DNA of 64,000 nt from BP-464 sp045805505 (GTDB lineage: Bacteria > Actinomycetota > Thermoleophilia > Solirubrobacterales > Solirubrobacteraceae): contig JBJMLA010000144.1 in NCBI GenBank assembly GCA_045805505.1, positions 1 through 64,000 on the forward strand, written 5' to 3'. Positions 18,439-26,373 of the stretch are shown piece after piece (position 1 is the first letter of the stretch; every line of letters starts with the position of its first letter). Under the pieces are notes generated by a model, which did not search any database, was not told where the DNA came from, and was given only the letters and a program-made list of their open reading frames with translations. A program made the translations under genes and the position numbers.

Positions 18439-18843
18439 ATGAGATATGAAGTGACCGTGGGCAAGAAGAAAGACCCGAACGAGACACGCACCGACGTCGA
18501 GCTGATCGAGGCGCGCATCGAGGAGCTCGACGACTGGCGCGGGAAGCGCCTCGCGGCGCTCCGGGCTCTGATAAAGCAGGCCGATCCCGACGTGGTCGAG
18601 GAGTGGAAGTGGGGTGTGCCCGTGTGGTCTCACGACGGGATCATCTGCACGGGCGAGGCCTACAAGAAGGTGGTCAAGCTGACGTTCCTCAACGGGGCCG
18701 CCCTCGACGATCCGGCCGGGCTGTTCAACTCGAGCCTCGAGGGCAACAAGCGTCGCGCCATCGACGTGCCCGAGGACGCCGAGCTCGACGAGGACGCGTT
18801 CAAGGCGCTGATCCGCTCCGCGGTCGCCTTCAACGAGACGTAG
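18439..18843 (+). CDS. DUF1801-family protein
   Basis: 134 residues. The order VEEWKWGVPVWSHDGIICTGEAY, then KVVKLTFLNGAALDDPAGLF and GNKRRAIDVPEDAELDEDA, is the DUF1801 (YdhG-like) fold, a small alpha/beta cytoplasmic domain with a hydrophobic pocket and no known activity. The ATG at 18439 gives six extra residues; a GTG at 18457 (GKKKDPNET) is an equal alternative. It is divergent from DAHP synthase with 50 bp between starts and ends inside the convergent PP2C gene (14-bp overlap of 3' ends). Confidence 0.75.
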   Translation: MRYEVTVGKKKDPNETRTDVELIEARIEELDDWRGKRLAALRALIKQADPDVVEEWKWGVPVWSHDGIICTGEAYKKVVKLTFLNGAALDDPAGLFNSSLEGNKRRAIDVPEDAELDEDAFKALIRSAVAFNET

Positions 18844-20392
18844 ACGCGCCGGCCTCGCCGGCGAAGCGCACGATCAGCAGCGCCACGTCGTCGACCGTCT
18901 CGGTCTCGTGCAGCTTGCTGTCGACGATCCGCCGGCACGTCGCATGTGCGCTGGCCTCGCAGGACACGACGCCGCGCAGCTCCTCCAGCGTGACGTCGAG
19001 CGACCGGCGGCGCTCCTCGACGAGCCCGTCGGTGAACAGGACCAGCGTCGCCCCGGGGGTCAGCCGGTGGCGCGTCTCGCGGCGGTCGGGCGCATCGATC
19101 CCGAGGAGGGGATCGCCGACCACGTCGAGGAAGGTGGCGCCCTCGTCCGGTGTGCAGACCAGCGGTGGCAGGTGCCCCGCGCTCGCGTAGCTCAGCTCGC
19201 CCGTCGTCGTGTCGATCAGCCCCACACCCATGGTGATGACGTCGGTGCCCAGCCGGCGCGCGAAGTCCGAGGCGCGCTCGGCGATCCGCGCCGGCCGCGG
19301 ATCCTCGTAGGCGAACGCGCGGACCGTCGCGCGGAATTGCGCCATCACGGTCGCCGCGGCGACGCCCCGGCCGCAGACGTCGCCGATGACCAGCACGGCG
19401 TGGGTGGGCGAGACCGTGAAGGCGTCGTACCAGTCGCCGCCGACGCCGGAGCCCACGGAAGCCGGCTGGTAGTGGACGGCGAGGTCGAGCCCGTCGATGG
19501 CCGGCAGCGAATCGGGCAGCAACGCCTGCTGGACACGCTCGGCGTGACCGCGCTCCTCCTCGAGCTGGCGCTCGAGCGACTCGCGCTCGCGGACCTCGTG
19601 GGTGACCTCGTGGGCGATGACGAGCACGCCGAGCGGCTCACCCTGGCTGCGCAGCGGCGCGTAGGAGCCGCGGTAGTAGCGATGGCCCCGGTGGGCCTCG
19701 GGCCCGGAGAACGGCACGACCAGCGGGTCGAGCGGGACGGTCTCGCCGCCGAACGCGCGGTCGAGCAGCGGCACGGCTGCTTCCACCGCCTCGGGGAAGA
19801 GCTCGGCCACCGTGGCGCCGACGGTGAGGCGGCCGGCGGGCACGACCTCCTCGTAGGCGCGGTTGAACATCCGGAAGCGGTGCTCGGGACCCCAGAGGAC
19901 GGCGACGGCGGTGGGCGTCTGCTCGACGAGGCTGCGCAGGACCGCGCGGTCCTCGGCCAAGGCGGTCTCGGCCTCGTGGCGATCGGTGACGTCGACGCAG
20001 GTCCCGATCCATTCGCGGATCCCGTCGTCGCCCTCGAGCACCGGGACGCCGCGGACGTCCAGCCAGCGCGAGCGGCCGTCGGCGTCGGCGATGCGGTAGG
20101 TCGTCTCGTAGCGCGATCCCGTGGTCACCGCGGCGTCCCACGTCGCTTCGACGCGCTCGCGGTCGTCCGGGTGCAGGCCGGCCAGCCAGCCGTGGCCGAG
20201 CAGATCATCGGGGCTCTGCCCGGTGACCTCGCGCCAGGCGGGTAGGTCCGAGAGCAGGTTGCCCTCCCGGTCGGAGATCCAGACCATCGTCTGGGTGCCC
20301 AGCGCCAGGGAGCGGAACCGTGCGCGGTCCAGGAGCAGGTCGTCGAGCGCGTCTCCCTCGAAGGGCGGGTGCCGGACGTTCTCCACGTGCAC
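18830..20392 (-). CDS. PAS-PAS-PP2C (SpoIIE-type) protein phosphatase
   Basis: 520 residues, no membrane helix. PAS-1 (about 25-145: MVWISDREGNLLSDLPAW, then WIGTCVDVTDRHEAE), PAS-2 (about 150-265, WGPEHRFRMFNRAYEEVVP), a short coiled coil (ERESLERQLEEERGHAER) and a SpoIIE/RsbU phosphatase domain (about 285-510) with VGGDWYDAF, VIGDVCGRG, YASAGHLPPLV and LVLFTDGLVE, which supply the metal-binding aspartates. Such proteins dephosphorylate anti-anti-sigma factors in partner-switching stress pathways in response to a PAS-bound signal. No anti-sigma or STAS partner is encoded beside it. Confidence 0.9.
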   Translation of the reverse strand: MHVENVRHPPFEGDALDDLLLDRARFRSLALGTQTMVWISDREGNLLSDLPAWREVTGQSPDDLLGHGWLAGLHPDDRERVEATWDAAVTTGSRYETTYRIADADGRSRWLDVRGVPVLEGDDGIREWIGTCVDVTDRHEAETALAEDRAVLRSLVEQTPTAVAVLWGPEHRFRMFNRAYEEVVPAGRLTVGATVAELFPEAVEAAVPLLDRAFGGETVPLDPLVVPFSGPEAHRGHRYYRGSYAPLRSQGEPLGVLVIAHEVTHEVRERESLERQLEEERGHAERVQQALLPDSLPAIDGLDLAVHYQPASVGSGVGGDWYDAFTVSPTHAVLVIGDVCGRGVAAATVMAQFRATVRAFAYEDPRPARIAERASDFARRLGTDVITMGVGLIDTTTGELSYASAGHLPPLVCTPDEGATFLDVVGDPLLGIDAPDRRETRHRLTPGATLVLFTDGLVEERRRSLDVTLEELRGVVSCEASAHATCRRIVDSKLHETETVDDVALLIVRFAGEAGASTSR

Positions 20393-20740
20393 ATCATCCC
20401 AACCGGGTCGCCCGGCTCGTAGGCGTGGAGGTGCTTGCTCTGACCTGGCGTGCGGCCGCCCGTCGATCGGGTCTACGCTGAGCCGACTCGATTGGTGACG
20501 GCTCCGGCCGTGACCGGCCGGGCCTGGTAGTTCTGACCTAGACCGGTCCGAGCAGGACGCCCTGGTGCGACCCCGCTGGGGCGTTCGTCGTTTCTGTCCC
20601 GAGGCGATCGCCCGCCCGCTGCCACCGTGTCGTGGTCCTAACCCCGTCCTAACCGAGCATTCAGCGATGGCTAGGGTTCGAGATGCGTTCCCGGCCGGCC
20701 TTCACCTCGGACGCCATTTTCTTCCGAGGGCCGAAACGAG
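20393..20740. other. 348-bp gene-free region between PP2C and DUF2294 genes
   Basis: No convincing coding frame. The left part (20393-20520) must hold the promoter of the minus-strand phosphatase gene and includes a GGCCGTGACCGGCC-type inverted repeat near 20506-20522. The right part holds the DUF2294 promoter, a small accccgctgggg inverted repeat near 20570 and a pair of direct octamers described separately. Confidence 0.6.
20636..20654 (+). repeat. Direct repeat TCCTAACC x2, 11 bp apart
   Basis: TCCTAACC occurs at 20636-20643 and again at 20647-20654, one helical turn apart, and a related inverted element CTAGGGTT follows near 20670. Placement about 87-105 bp before the DUF2294 start suggests an operator or activator site. 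Read directly from the sequence; the role is inference. Confidence 0.5.
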
Positions 20741-21157
20741 GTGCCCATAGTGGCCTACGAAGATGCCCCGTCGGAGACGCGCGACAACGTGGTGCGCGAG
20801 ATCTCCAAGGCGATGGTCGCGCTCTACAAGGAGCAGTTCGGCCGCGGGCCCACCAGCGCGCGCACGCACTTCTGCGGCCCGGACACAGTGGTGACGATCC
20901 TCGAGGACACCTTGACGCCGGCGGAGCGCAACCTCGTGAGCATGGGCGAGCACGAGCGCCTGCGCGAGACGCGGATGTTCTTTCAGTACGCGAGCGTGGC
21001 CGAGTTCTGCCACCCCGTGGAGCAGGCGACGGGGCGCAAGGTCCGGAGCTTCATCAGCGGCGTCGATACCGAGGTGGAGGGACTCGCCGCCGAGCTGTTC
21101 GTCCTGCATCCCGAGGGCTACGACGGCCCCACGCGGATCGAGCGCGCCGAGCCGTAG
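20741..21157 (+). CDS. DUF2294 domain protein
   Basis: 138 residues from the GTG at 20741. The core ISKAMVALYKEQFGRGPTSAR, then VVTILEDTLTPAERNLVSMG and a C-terminal FISGVDTEVEGLAAELFVL, is the DUF2294 fold, a small soluble alpha/beta protein. Homologues are often near Na+/H+ or bicarbonate-related genes, but none is seen here. It is alone between a PP2C phosphatase and a SnoaL-like gene. The start lacks a strong ribosome binding site. Function unknown. Confidence 0.75.
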   Translation: MPIVAYEDAPSETRDNVVREISKAMVALYKEQFGRGPTSARTHFCGPDTVVTILEDTLTPAERNLVSMGEHERLRETRMFFQYASVAEFCHPVEQATGRKVRSFISGVDTEVEGLAAELFVLHPEGYDGPTRIERAEP

Positions 21158-21342
21158 ATCGCCCGCCCGCGCCTGCTGCTCCGGAAAACGTCACCAGAAC
21201 TGGCTATTGCGCGCGCGGCACGAGCCGTGTCTGATGCCCGGATGCTCGGACGGTATTTAGCAATGGCCGTGGTCGCCACGCTGGGCTCGCTCCTGCGCGA
21301 GCAGCTGGCCGGCCGCGCGCCGCGATCGTCGCGCGACCCGCG

Positions 21343-21804
21343 TCACGCCCGGTAGCGCTCGGGCAGCTCGAGCCCCGGCCGCTCGTCGTCCCAGGCCATG
21401 ACGCTCATCCGCCATCCGGCGGGCGTGCGCACGAACTGCGTCGAGATGACGCCCCGGCCGGACGTCGAGACGCCGTCCTGGGTGCCGGTCTTCTCATAGG
21501 TGCTCAACCGGTGCGCGACGTTGCCGAACACCTCGGTGATGGCCGCGGTCTCGACCTCGGAGAACTGCGTGAGCTCGCCTCTGTCCACCAGGCCCTGCCG
21601 CGGGGCGATGAAGGCCTCGACGTCGGCGATGTCGGGCGAGGCGCCGGAGTTCTTGATCAGCCGTCCGTCCTCGATGAACAGGTCCCGGATCGCCGCGTAG
21701 TCCGGTGAACCGGGTGGCTCGAACGACACCGCCCTGAAGAACGCGCCGACGAGCGCGGCGAACGGCGCCGCCGCGTCGGGGGGCAGGGCGGAGGAGCTGC
21801 TCAT
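21343..21804 (-). CDS. SnoaL/NTF2-like domain protein
   Basis: 153 residues from the ATG at 21804. The pattern of an N-terminal helix pair (AAPFAALVGAFFRAV ... DYAAIRDLFIEDGRLI), then strands VFGNVAHRLSTYEKTG, GVISTQFVRTPAGWRMSVMAW, is that of nuclear-transport-factor-2-like cone folds (SnoaL_3 type). Members bind small ligands or act as isomerases; the conserved acids needed for ketosteroid isomerase cannot be assigned. It is divergent from the PAS-LuxR gene (55 bp between starts). The open frame extends upstream into that gene and was not used. Confidence 0.7.
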   Translation of the reverse strand: MSSSSALPPDAAAPFAALVGAFFRAVSFEPPGSPDYAAIRDLFIEDGRLIKNSGASPDIADVEAFIAPRQGLVDRGELTQFSEVETAAITEVFGNVAHRLSTYEKTGTQDGVSTSGRGVISTQFVRTPAGWRMSVMAWDDERPGLELPERYRA

Positions 21805-21859
21805 GAGGCGATGCTCCCAGCTGACGCCTCCGGCATGCTTGCGCAGGTAGTGTCGGCGC

Positions 21860-22471
21860 ATGGTGGACGGCTCCGAGCAAGGGTGGGAGTCCCTGTTCTG
21901 GACGCTCTTCGAGCGCTCCTCGAACTCGATCCTGCTGCTCAGCGAGCAGCGCCGGATCATCGAGGCCAACCAGCCCTGGCTCACGGGGCTGGGCTACACG
22001 AGGGGATCCGCTATCGGCCGGGGCATAGACGAGTTCATCGCGCCGCGCGAGAAGGGCGAGTCGTGGGCGGCGTGGCGATCGTTCCTGGCGACAGGCGAGT
22101 ACTCGGGACGGCGCACCTTCGTCCGCTCCGACGGGTCCGAGACGGTCTGCGAGTTCGCGGCCCGGACGGCGACGGTCGGCGGCCGCCGGCTTGCCGTCTA
22201 CGTCTCGGATCCGGCGGTCGAGGAGGCGCGCTTTGAGCGCCCGGGTCCGTGTGACGCCGACGCGCTCACCGACCGTGAGCGCGAGATCGTCCGGCTCATC
22301 GCCGGCGGCCACGACACCGCAGGGATCGCCGAGGAGCTGACCATCTCGCCGGAGACGGTCAAGACCCATGTGCGCAACGCGATGCGCAAGCTCGGCGTGC
22401 ACACCCGCGCGCAGCTCGTCGCCGTCTGCCTCTCCCTCGACGCCGACGTGAAGATCCCCCTCCTGGGGTAG
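21860..22471 (+). CDS. PAS-LuxR family transcriptional regulator
   Basis: 203 residues. Residues about 10-120 are a PAS sensor (SSNSILLLSEQRRIIEANQP, RTFVRSDGSE), and 135-195 a LuxR/NarL helix-turn-helix: LTDREREIVRLIAGGHDTAGIAEEL, TISPETVKTHVRNAMRKLGV. There is no receiver domain, so the PAS pocket is the input. It lies 88 bp before an EAL phosphodiesterase and may control it or the divergent SnoaL-like gene. The same HTH sequence style occurs in the NarL-type regulator at 25744-26373, so the two could recognise related sites. Confidence 0.85.
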   Translation: MVDGSEQGWESLFWTLFERSSNSILLLSEQRRIIEANQPWLTGLGYTRGSAIGRGIDEFIAPREKGESWAAWRSFLATGEYSGRRTFVRSDGSETVCEFAARTATVGGRRLAVYVSDPAVEEARFERPGPCDADALTDREREIVRLIAGGHDTAGIAEELTISPETVKTHVRNAMRKLGVHTRAQLVAVCLSLDADVKIPLLG

Positions 22472-22558
22472 CGGCCTCCCCCCGGAAGGGCAGACGCCGG
22501 CACCGGATACCCCGGACGCGGTATCGACGACCCGCCGCGCGGCGCCGAGCATCCGGGC

Positions 22559-23275
22559 ATGTCCTGCTGCACGAAGGCCCAAGACGCGATCGCCGGGCGG
22601 AGGCTGGCGGTGTTCGCCCAGCCGATCTGCGACCTCGACGGCGGCGCCACGGTCTTCGAGGAGCTATTGCTGCGCGTGCGGACGTCGTCGGCCGGGATCG
22701 TCGGCCCGGGCGAGCTCCTCGCGTCGGCCGAACGGGAGGGCACGATCAGCCAGATCGACGAATGGGTGCTGCAGAAGGCCGCGGAGCTGACGGGCCGCGG
22801 CCGTGCGGTCAGCGTCAACGTCTCGGCGGCAAGCGTCAGCGACCCGGCGTTCCTCGAGGCGGCCGAGCGGATCCTGCACACGGGGGAGACCGACCCGGCC
22901 CTGATCACCTTCGAGGTGACCGAGACCGCGCTCGCGTCAGACCTCATCCAGGCCTGCCGGTTCGCGGAGCGGCTGGTCGGCCTCGGCTGCTCGTTCGCGC
23001 TCGACGACTTCGGGACGGGCTACGGCAGCCTGACCTACCTCAAGCACCTGCCGATCCGCTATCTGAAGATCGACATGTCGTTCATCCGCGACCTGGTGCA
23101 CGACCGCCGGTCCCAGGCGCTCGTCGGCGGCATCGTGGCCCTGGCCCGCGGCTTCGAGCATCACACGGTCGCCGAGGGCATCGAGGACGCGGCCACCCTG
23201 ACGGTCGCCGCCGATCTCGGCGTCGATCTGGGGCAGGGGTTCCTGATCGGCCATCCGCGCGAGATCGTGGCCTAG
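22559..23275 (+). CDS. Stand-alone EAL domain c-di-GMP phosphodiesterase
   Basis: 238 residues, EAL domain only. The signature is changed to EELLLRVR, so the ExLxR core is kept although the middle Ala is not. The other catalytic motifs are present: SVNVSAASV, FEVTETAL, DDFGTGYGSL, LKIDMSFI, AEGIEDA and GFLIGHP. It is therefore likely to hydrolyse c-di-GMP to pGpG. No sensor domain or membrane segment. It follows the PAS-LuxR gene by 88 bp and is convergent with the VanY-like gene (17 bp between ends). Confidence 0.85.
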   Translation: MSCCTKAQDAIAGRRLAVFAQPICDLDGGATVFEELLLRVRTSSAGIVGPGELLASAEREGTISQIDEWVLQKAAELTGRGRAVSVNVSAASVSDPAFLEAAERILHTGETDPALITFEVTETALASDLIQACRFAERLVGLGCSFALDDFGTGYGSLTYLKHLPIRYLKIDMSFIRDLVHDRRSQALVGGIVALARGFEHHTVAEGIEDAATLTVAADLGVDLGQGFLIGHPREIVA

Positions 23276-23291
23276 CCGCCTACGTCGTGCG

Positions 23292-23912
23292 TCACCGCTG
23301 CATCCTCGGATCGTGGGTGGGGTCCTCGTAGGGCGGGGGGCAACCGCGCTCGGCGGCGCCGGGGCGCAGCTCGTAGTGCCACGGCTCGTTGCCGTAGATC
23401 GGGCACAGGTCGTGAGCGGCGCCGTGGCCCGCCAGCCACGCCGCCGCGTCGCCGGCAAGGTCGACCGCGTCCCCCGACACGTGCGCCGAGCGACCGGGCG
23501 CGGCCACCCAGCGGGCCGCCTCCGCGGCGGAGCCGTACTTCGCGACCGCCTCCCGGAGCAGGTGCCGCTGATAGGCCCGCGAGCGCCAGCCGCTGTCGAC
23601 GACGAACGTGACGCCGTCGGCGGCGGCCTCGGTGGCGGCCTGGCGCAGGGCCGCGAGGAGCGCCGGGTCGAGCCTGGCCACACCCGGAATCGCGTCGTCG
23701 AAGACGGTCGCGTGGTCGGGAACCGCGCCATCGGCCTCGCCGAGTGGACGCGAGGGCTCGCCGCCGGCGCTGTGTCGGGCCGGTGACTGCGCCGCCGGCT
23801 CGTGGCGGACGGCTCCGGCGACCGCCACGGCGGCGACGAGCAGGCCGGCGATGCGCCCTCGGCGGATCCGGAACCTTCGGGTCGGACTGCGTGCCGGTTC
23901 GCTGGAGATCAC
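23292..23912 (-). CDS. VanY-type D-alanyl-D-alanine carboxypeptidase (M15)
   Basis: 206 residues. A basic N-terminus and a hydrophobic helix (residues about 20-36, GRIAGLLVAAVAVAGAV) anchor or export it. The M15B catalytic domain has VDSGWRSRAYQ, SAHVSGDAVDLAGD (His and Asp zinc ligands) and EPWHYELR (third zinc ligand and catalytic Glu). It trims the terminal D-Ala of peptidoglycan stem peptides. It is divergent from a VanR/VanS-like two-component pair with 85 bp between starts, which suggests cell-wall-responsive control. The set lacks vanH, vanA and vanX, so it is not a vancomycin resistance operon. Confidence 0.88.
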   Translation of the reverse strand: MISSEPARSPTRRFRIRRGRIAGLLVAAVAVAGAVRHEPAAQSPARHSAGGEPSRPLGEADGAVPDHATVFDDAIPGVARLDPALLAALRQAATEAAADGVTFVVDSGWRSRAYQRHLLREAVAKYGSAAEAARWVAAPGRSAHVSGDAVDLAGDAAAWLAGHGAAHDLCPIYGNEPWHYELRPGAAERGCPPPYEDPTHDPRMQR

Positions 23913-23997
23913 GCCGCGATTGAACGCGGCGGCCTGTTGCTCGTCCGTATGCGATTTTCCATACGCTGGCGATATGTGCCGGCCGTAGCATCAGCGG

Positions 23998-24675
23998 ATG
24001 CGCGTGCTGCTCGTCGAGGACGAGCCCCTCATGGCCGAGGCCATCCGCGACGGCCTGCGCCTGGAGGCCATCGCGGCAGACATCGCCCCCGACGGCGACG
24101 CCGCGCTGGAGCTGCTGAGCCTCAACGGCTATGACATCGCGGTCCTCGACCGCGACATCCCCGGGCCCTCCGGCGACGACATCGCCGCGCGCATCGTGGC
24201 GTCCGGCAGCGGCATGCCGATCCTCATGCTCACCGCCGCCGATCGGCTCGACGACAAGGCCACGGGCTTCGAGCTCGGCGCCGACGACTACCTCACGAAG
24301 CCGTTCGAGCTCCAGGAGCTCGTGCTGCGCCTGCGGGCCCTGGACCGCAGGCGCGCCCACAGCCGCCCGCCGGTGCGCGAGGTCGCCGGCCTGCGCGTCG
24401 ATCCGTTCCGCCGCGAGGTCTACCGCGACGACCGCTACGTCGCGCTGACGCGCAAGCAGTTCGCCGTGCTGGAGGTCCTGGCCGCCGCCGAGGGCGGGGT
24501 GGTCAGCGCCGAGGAGCTGCTGCAGCGGGCGTGGGACGAGAACGCGGACCCGTTCACCAACGCGGTGCGCATCACGATCTCGGCGCTGCGCAAGCGTCTC
24601 GGTGAGCCGTGGATCATCGCCACCGTGCCCGGCGTCGGCTACCGGATCGACACGGGGGAGGGCGCCGGTGGCTAG
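23998..24675 (+). CDS. OmpR/VanR-like response regulator
   Basis: 225 residues. The receiver has VLLVEDEPLM (acidic pocket), phosphoacceptor Asp in IAVLDRDIPGPSG (about residue 53), Thr in MLTAADR and Lys in YLTKPFELQEL. The C-terminal winged helix (about 130-220) contains YVALTRKQFAVLEVL and VRITISALRKRLG. It is coupled to the histidine kinase by an 8-bp overlap and reads away from the VanY-like gene. It probably controls the carboxypeptidase and itself; the resemblance to actinobacterial VanR-like regulators is by style and context. Confidence 0.93.
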   Translation: MRVLLVEDEPLMAEAIRDGLRLEAIAADIAPDGDAALELLSLNGYDIAVLDRDIPGPSGDDIAARIVASGSGMPILMLTAADRLDDKATGFELGADDYLTKPFELQELVLRLRALDRRRAHSRPPVREVAGLRVDPFRREVYRDDRYVALTRKQFAVLEVLAAAEGGVVSAEELLQRAWDENADPFTNAVRITISALRKRLGEPWIIATVPGVGYRIDTGEGAGG

Positions 24676-25759
24676 GGCTCCGGGGCTGAGCGTGCGCATG
24701 AAGCTCACGCTCAGCTACGCCGGATTCCTCATGCTCGCCGGCGTGCTGCTGCTGGCCGCGGCGTGGGTGTGGCTGAATCGCTCGGACCACATCGGGCTGG
24801 TGTTCGAGCCGGGCTACAAGACCGAGGTCGTGCGCTCGTTCGCCCCCACCGCGCTCCTGGCGATGACGTTCCTGCTCGTCTTCGGCCTCGTCGGAGGCTG
24901 GGTCCTCGCCGGCCGCATGCTCGCCCCGCTGGACCGCATCACCGACGCCACCCGTACCGCGGCGACCGGATCGCTGAGTCACCGGATCGGGCTGCCGGGC
25001 CGCAGCGACGAGTTCCGCGAGCTGGCCGACAGCTTCGACGCCATGCTCGCGCGGCTCGAGGCCCAGGTCGCCGAGCAGCAGCGGTTCGCCGCCAACGCCT
25101 CCCACGAGCTGCGCACGCCGCTGGCCATCACGCAGACCCTGCTCGAGGTCGCCCGCAGCGACCCGGGCAGCGACAAGGCCGAGCTGATCGACCGCCTCCA
25201 TGCCGTCAATGCCCGGGCGATCGATCTGACCGAGGCGCTGCTGCTGCTCAGCCGGGCCGACCAGCGGTCGTTCCATCGCGATCTCGTGGACCTGTCACTC
25301 GTCGCGGAGGAGGCCACCGAGACGCTGCTGCCGCTCGCCGAGGAGCGCGGGCTGGCCATCGAGACCGCGGGTGATCCGGCGCTCACCGTGGGGTCGCACG
25401 CGCTGCTGCTGCAGCTGACCACGAACCTCGTGCACAACGCGATCGTCCACAACCTGCCCGACGAGGGAACGGTGTGGGTCAGCACCAGCGCCCACCACGA
25501 CCGCGTGGGGCTGACCGTCGAGAACACCGGCCCGCCGCTGACCGCCGGCCTGGTCTCCACGCTCGACGAGCCGTTCTTCCGTGGCTCCGAGCGCATCCGC
25601 ACCCACCCCGGCGGCATCGGGCTCGGACTGCCGATCGTCAAGAGCATCACCGAGGCCCACGACGGGACGCTGGGGCTCGCGCCGCGCGAGGGCGGCGGGC
25701 TGCGCGTGACCGTCGAGCTGCCGGCGGCGCCGCAGCTCGCCGATCAGACCGGTGGCTGA
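24668..25759 (+). CDS. VanS-like sensor histidine kinase
   Basis: 363 residues from the GTG at 24668, overlapping the regulator by 8 bp. Two membrane helices (about 16-36 and 58-80) enclose a very short external loop of about 20 residues, followed by HAMP (about 80-135), HisKA with ANASHELRTPLA (His about 147), and an HATPase with NLVHNAIVHN, VENTGPPL and GGIGLGLPIVKS. The opening GLSVRMKLTLSYAGF is typical of actinobacterial VanS-like kinases. The short sensor loop suggests it senses in or at the membrane. Its 3' end overlaps the convergent NarL-type gene by 16 bp. Confidence 0.92.
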   Translation: MARAPGLSVRMKLTLSYAGFLMLAGVLLLAAAWVWLNRSDHIGLVFEPGYKTEVVRSFAPTALLAMTFLLVFGLVGGWVLAGRMLAPLDRITDATRTAATGSLSHRIGLPGRSDEFRELADSFDAMLARLEAQVAEQQRFAANASHELRTPLAITQTLLEVARSDPGSDKAELIDRLHAVNARAIDLTEALLLLSRADQRSFHRDLVDLSLVAEEATETLLPLAEERGLAIETAGDPALTVGSHALLLQLTTNLVHNAIVHNLPDEGTVWVSTSAHHDRVGLTVENTGPPLTAGLVSTLDEPFFRGSERIRTHPGGIGLGLPIVKSITEAHDGTLGLAPREGGGLRVTVELPAAPQLADQTGG

Positions 25760-26373
25760 CGGGCCCGGATGGCGATGGCGACCGCGTGCGCGCGGGTCCG
25801 CGCGCCGAGTCGCAGCATCGCGTTGCGAACGTGGGTCTTGATGGTCTCGGGGGAGAGGACCAGGCGCTCGGCGATCTGCTCGCCGTTGAGGCCCGAGGCG
25901 AGCAGCTCGACGACCTCCTGCTCGCGGTCGCTCAGGGTGGCCCAGGCGAGCGCGGACTCGCTCTCGGCCATGACCTCGACGAGAGCGGAGTCAACAGACG
26001 TCCCACCACGCGCGACGACCTCGAGCGCTTCGATCAGCGCGGCCGGCGGAGCCGATTTCAGGACGAAGCCGCGAGCCCCCGTGTCGATGGCGGCGTTGAG
26101 CGTCCGGGAGTCGCCGCTGCCGGTGTACAGCACGATCGGAGCATCGGGGTCGCGCTCCAGCGTGTCACGCACCAGCTCGATCGCGCTGCCGTCGCTCAGG
26201 GTGACGTCGACGAGCGCCACGTCGTGACGCCGGCGCTCGAGGAGCCCGCGCGCCTCGCGGACGGTTCCCGCCACACCGGCGATGCGGAACCCCGCGCCGG
26301 ACAGCAGCAGCTCGACGCCGCGCCGGACAGCGAGATGGTCCTCGACGATCAGCAGCTCGAGCGGCTCGCTCAT
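25744..26373 (-). CDS. NarL/LuxR-type response regulator
   Basis: 209 residues. The receiver domain (LLIVEDHLAV, Asp in VALVDVTLSDG, Thr in VLYTGSGD, Lys in GFVLKSAPP) is followed by a LuxR HTH (LSDREQEVVELLASGLNGEQIAERL, VLSPETIKTHVRNAMLRLGA). Its ATG overlaps the stop of the upstream hybrid kinase as ATGA, so kinase and regulator are a coupled pair. The receiver has all phosphorylation residues, unlike the N-terminal receiver of the kinase. Confidence 0.92.
   Translation of the reverse strand: MSEPLELLIVEDHLAVRRGVELLLSGAGFRIAGVAGTVREARGLLERRRHDVALVDVTLSDGSAIELVRDTLERDPDAPIVLYTGSGDSRTLNAAIDTGARGFVLKSAPPAALIEALEVVARGGTSVDSALVEVMAESESALAWATLSDREQEVVELLASGLNGEQIAERLVLSPETIKTHVRNAMLRLGARTRAHAVAIAIRARQPPV

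Noticed and set aside
21263..21355. Thirty-codon ORF starting MAVVATLGSLLREQ between DUF2294 and the SnoaL-like gene
   Set aside because: No ribosome binding site, it runs into the end of a convergent gene, and its composition is that of background.
23292..25759. Vancomycin resistance operon
   Set aside because: Only vanY-, vanR- and vanS-like genes are present; vanH, vanA/B ligase and vanX are absent, so resistance cannot be claimed.
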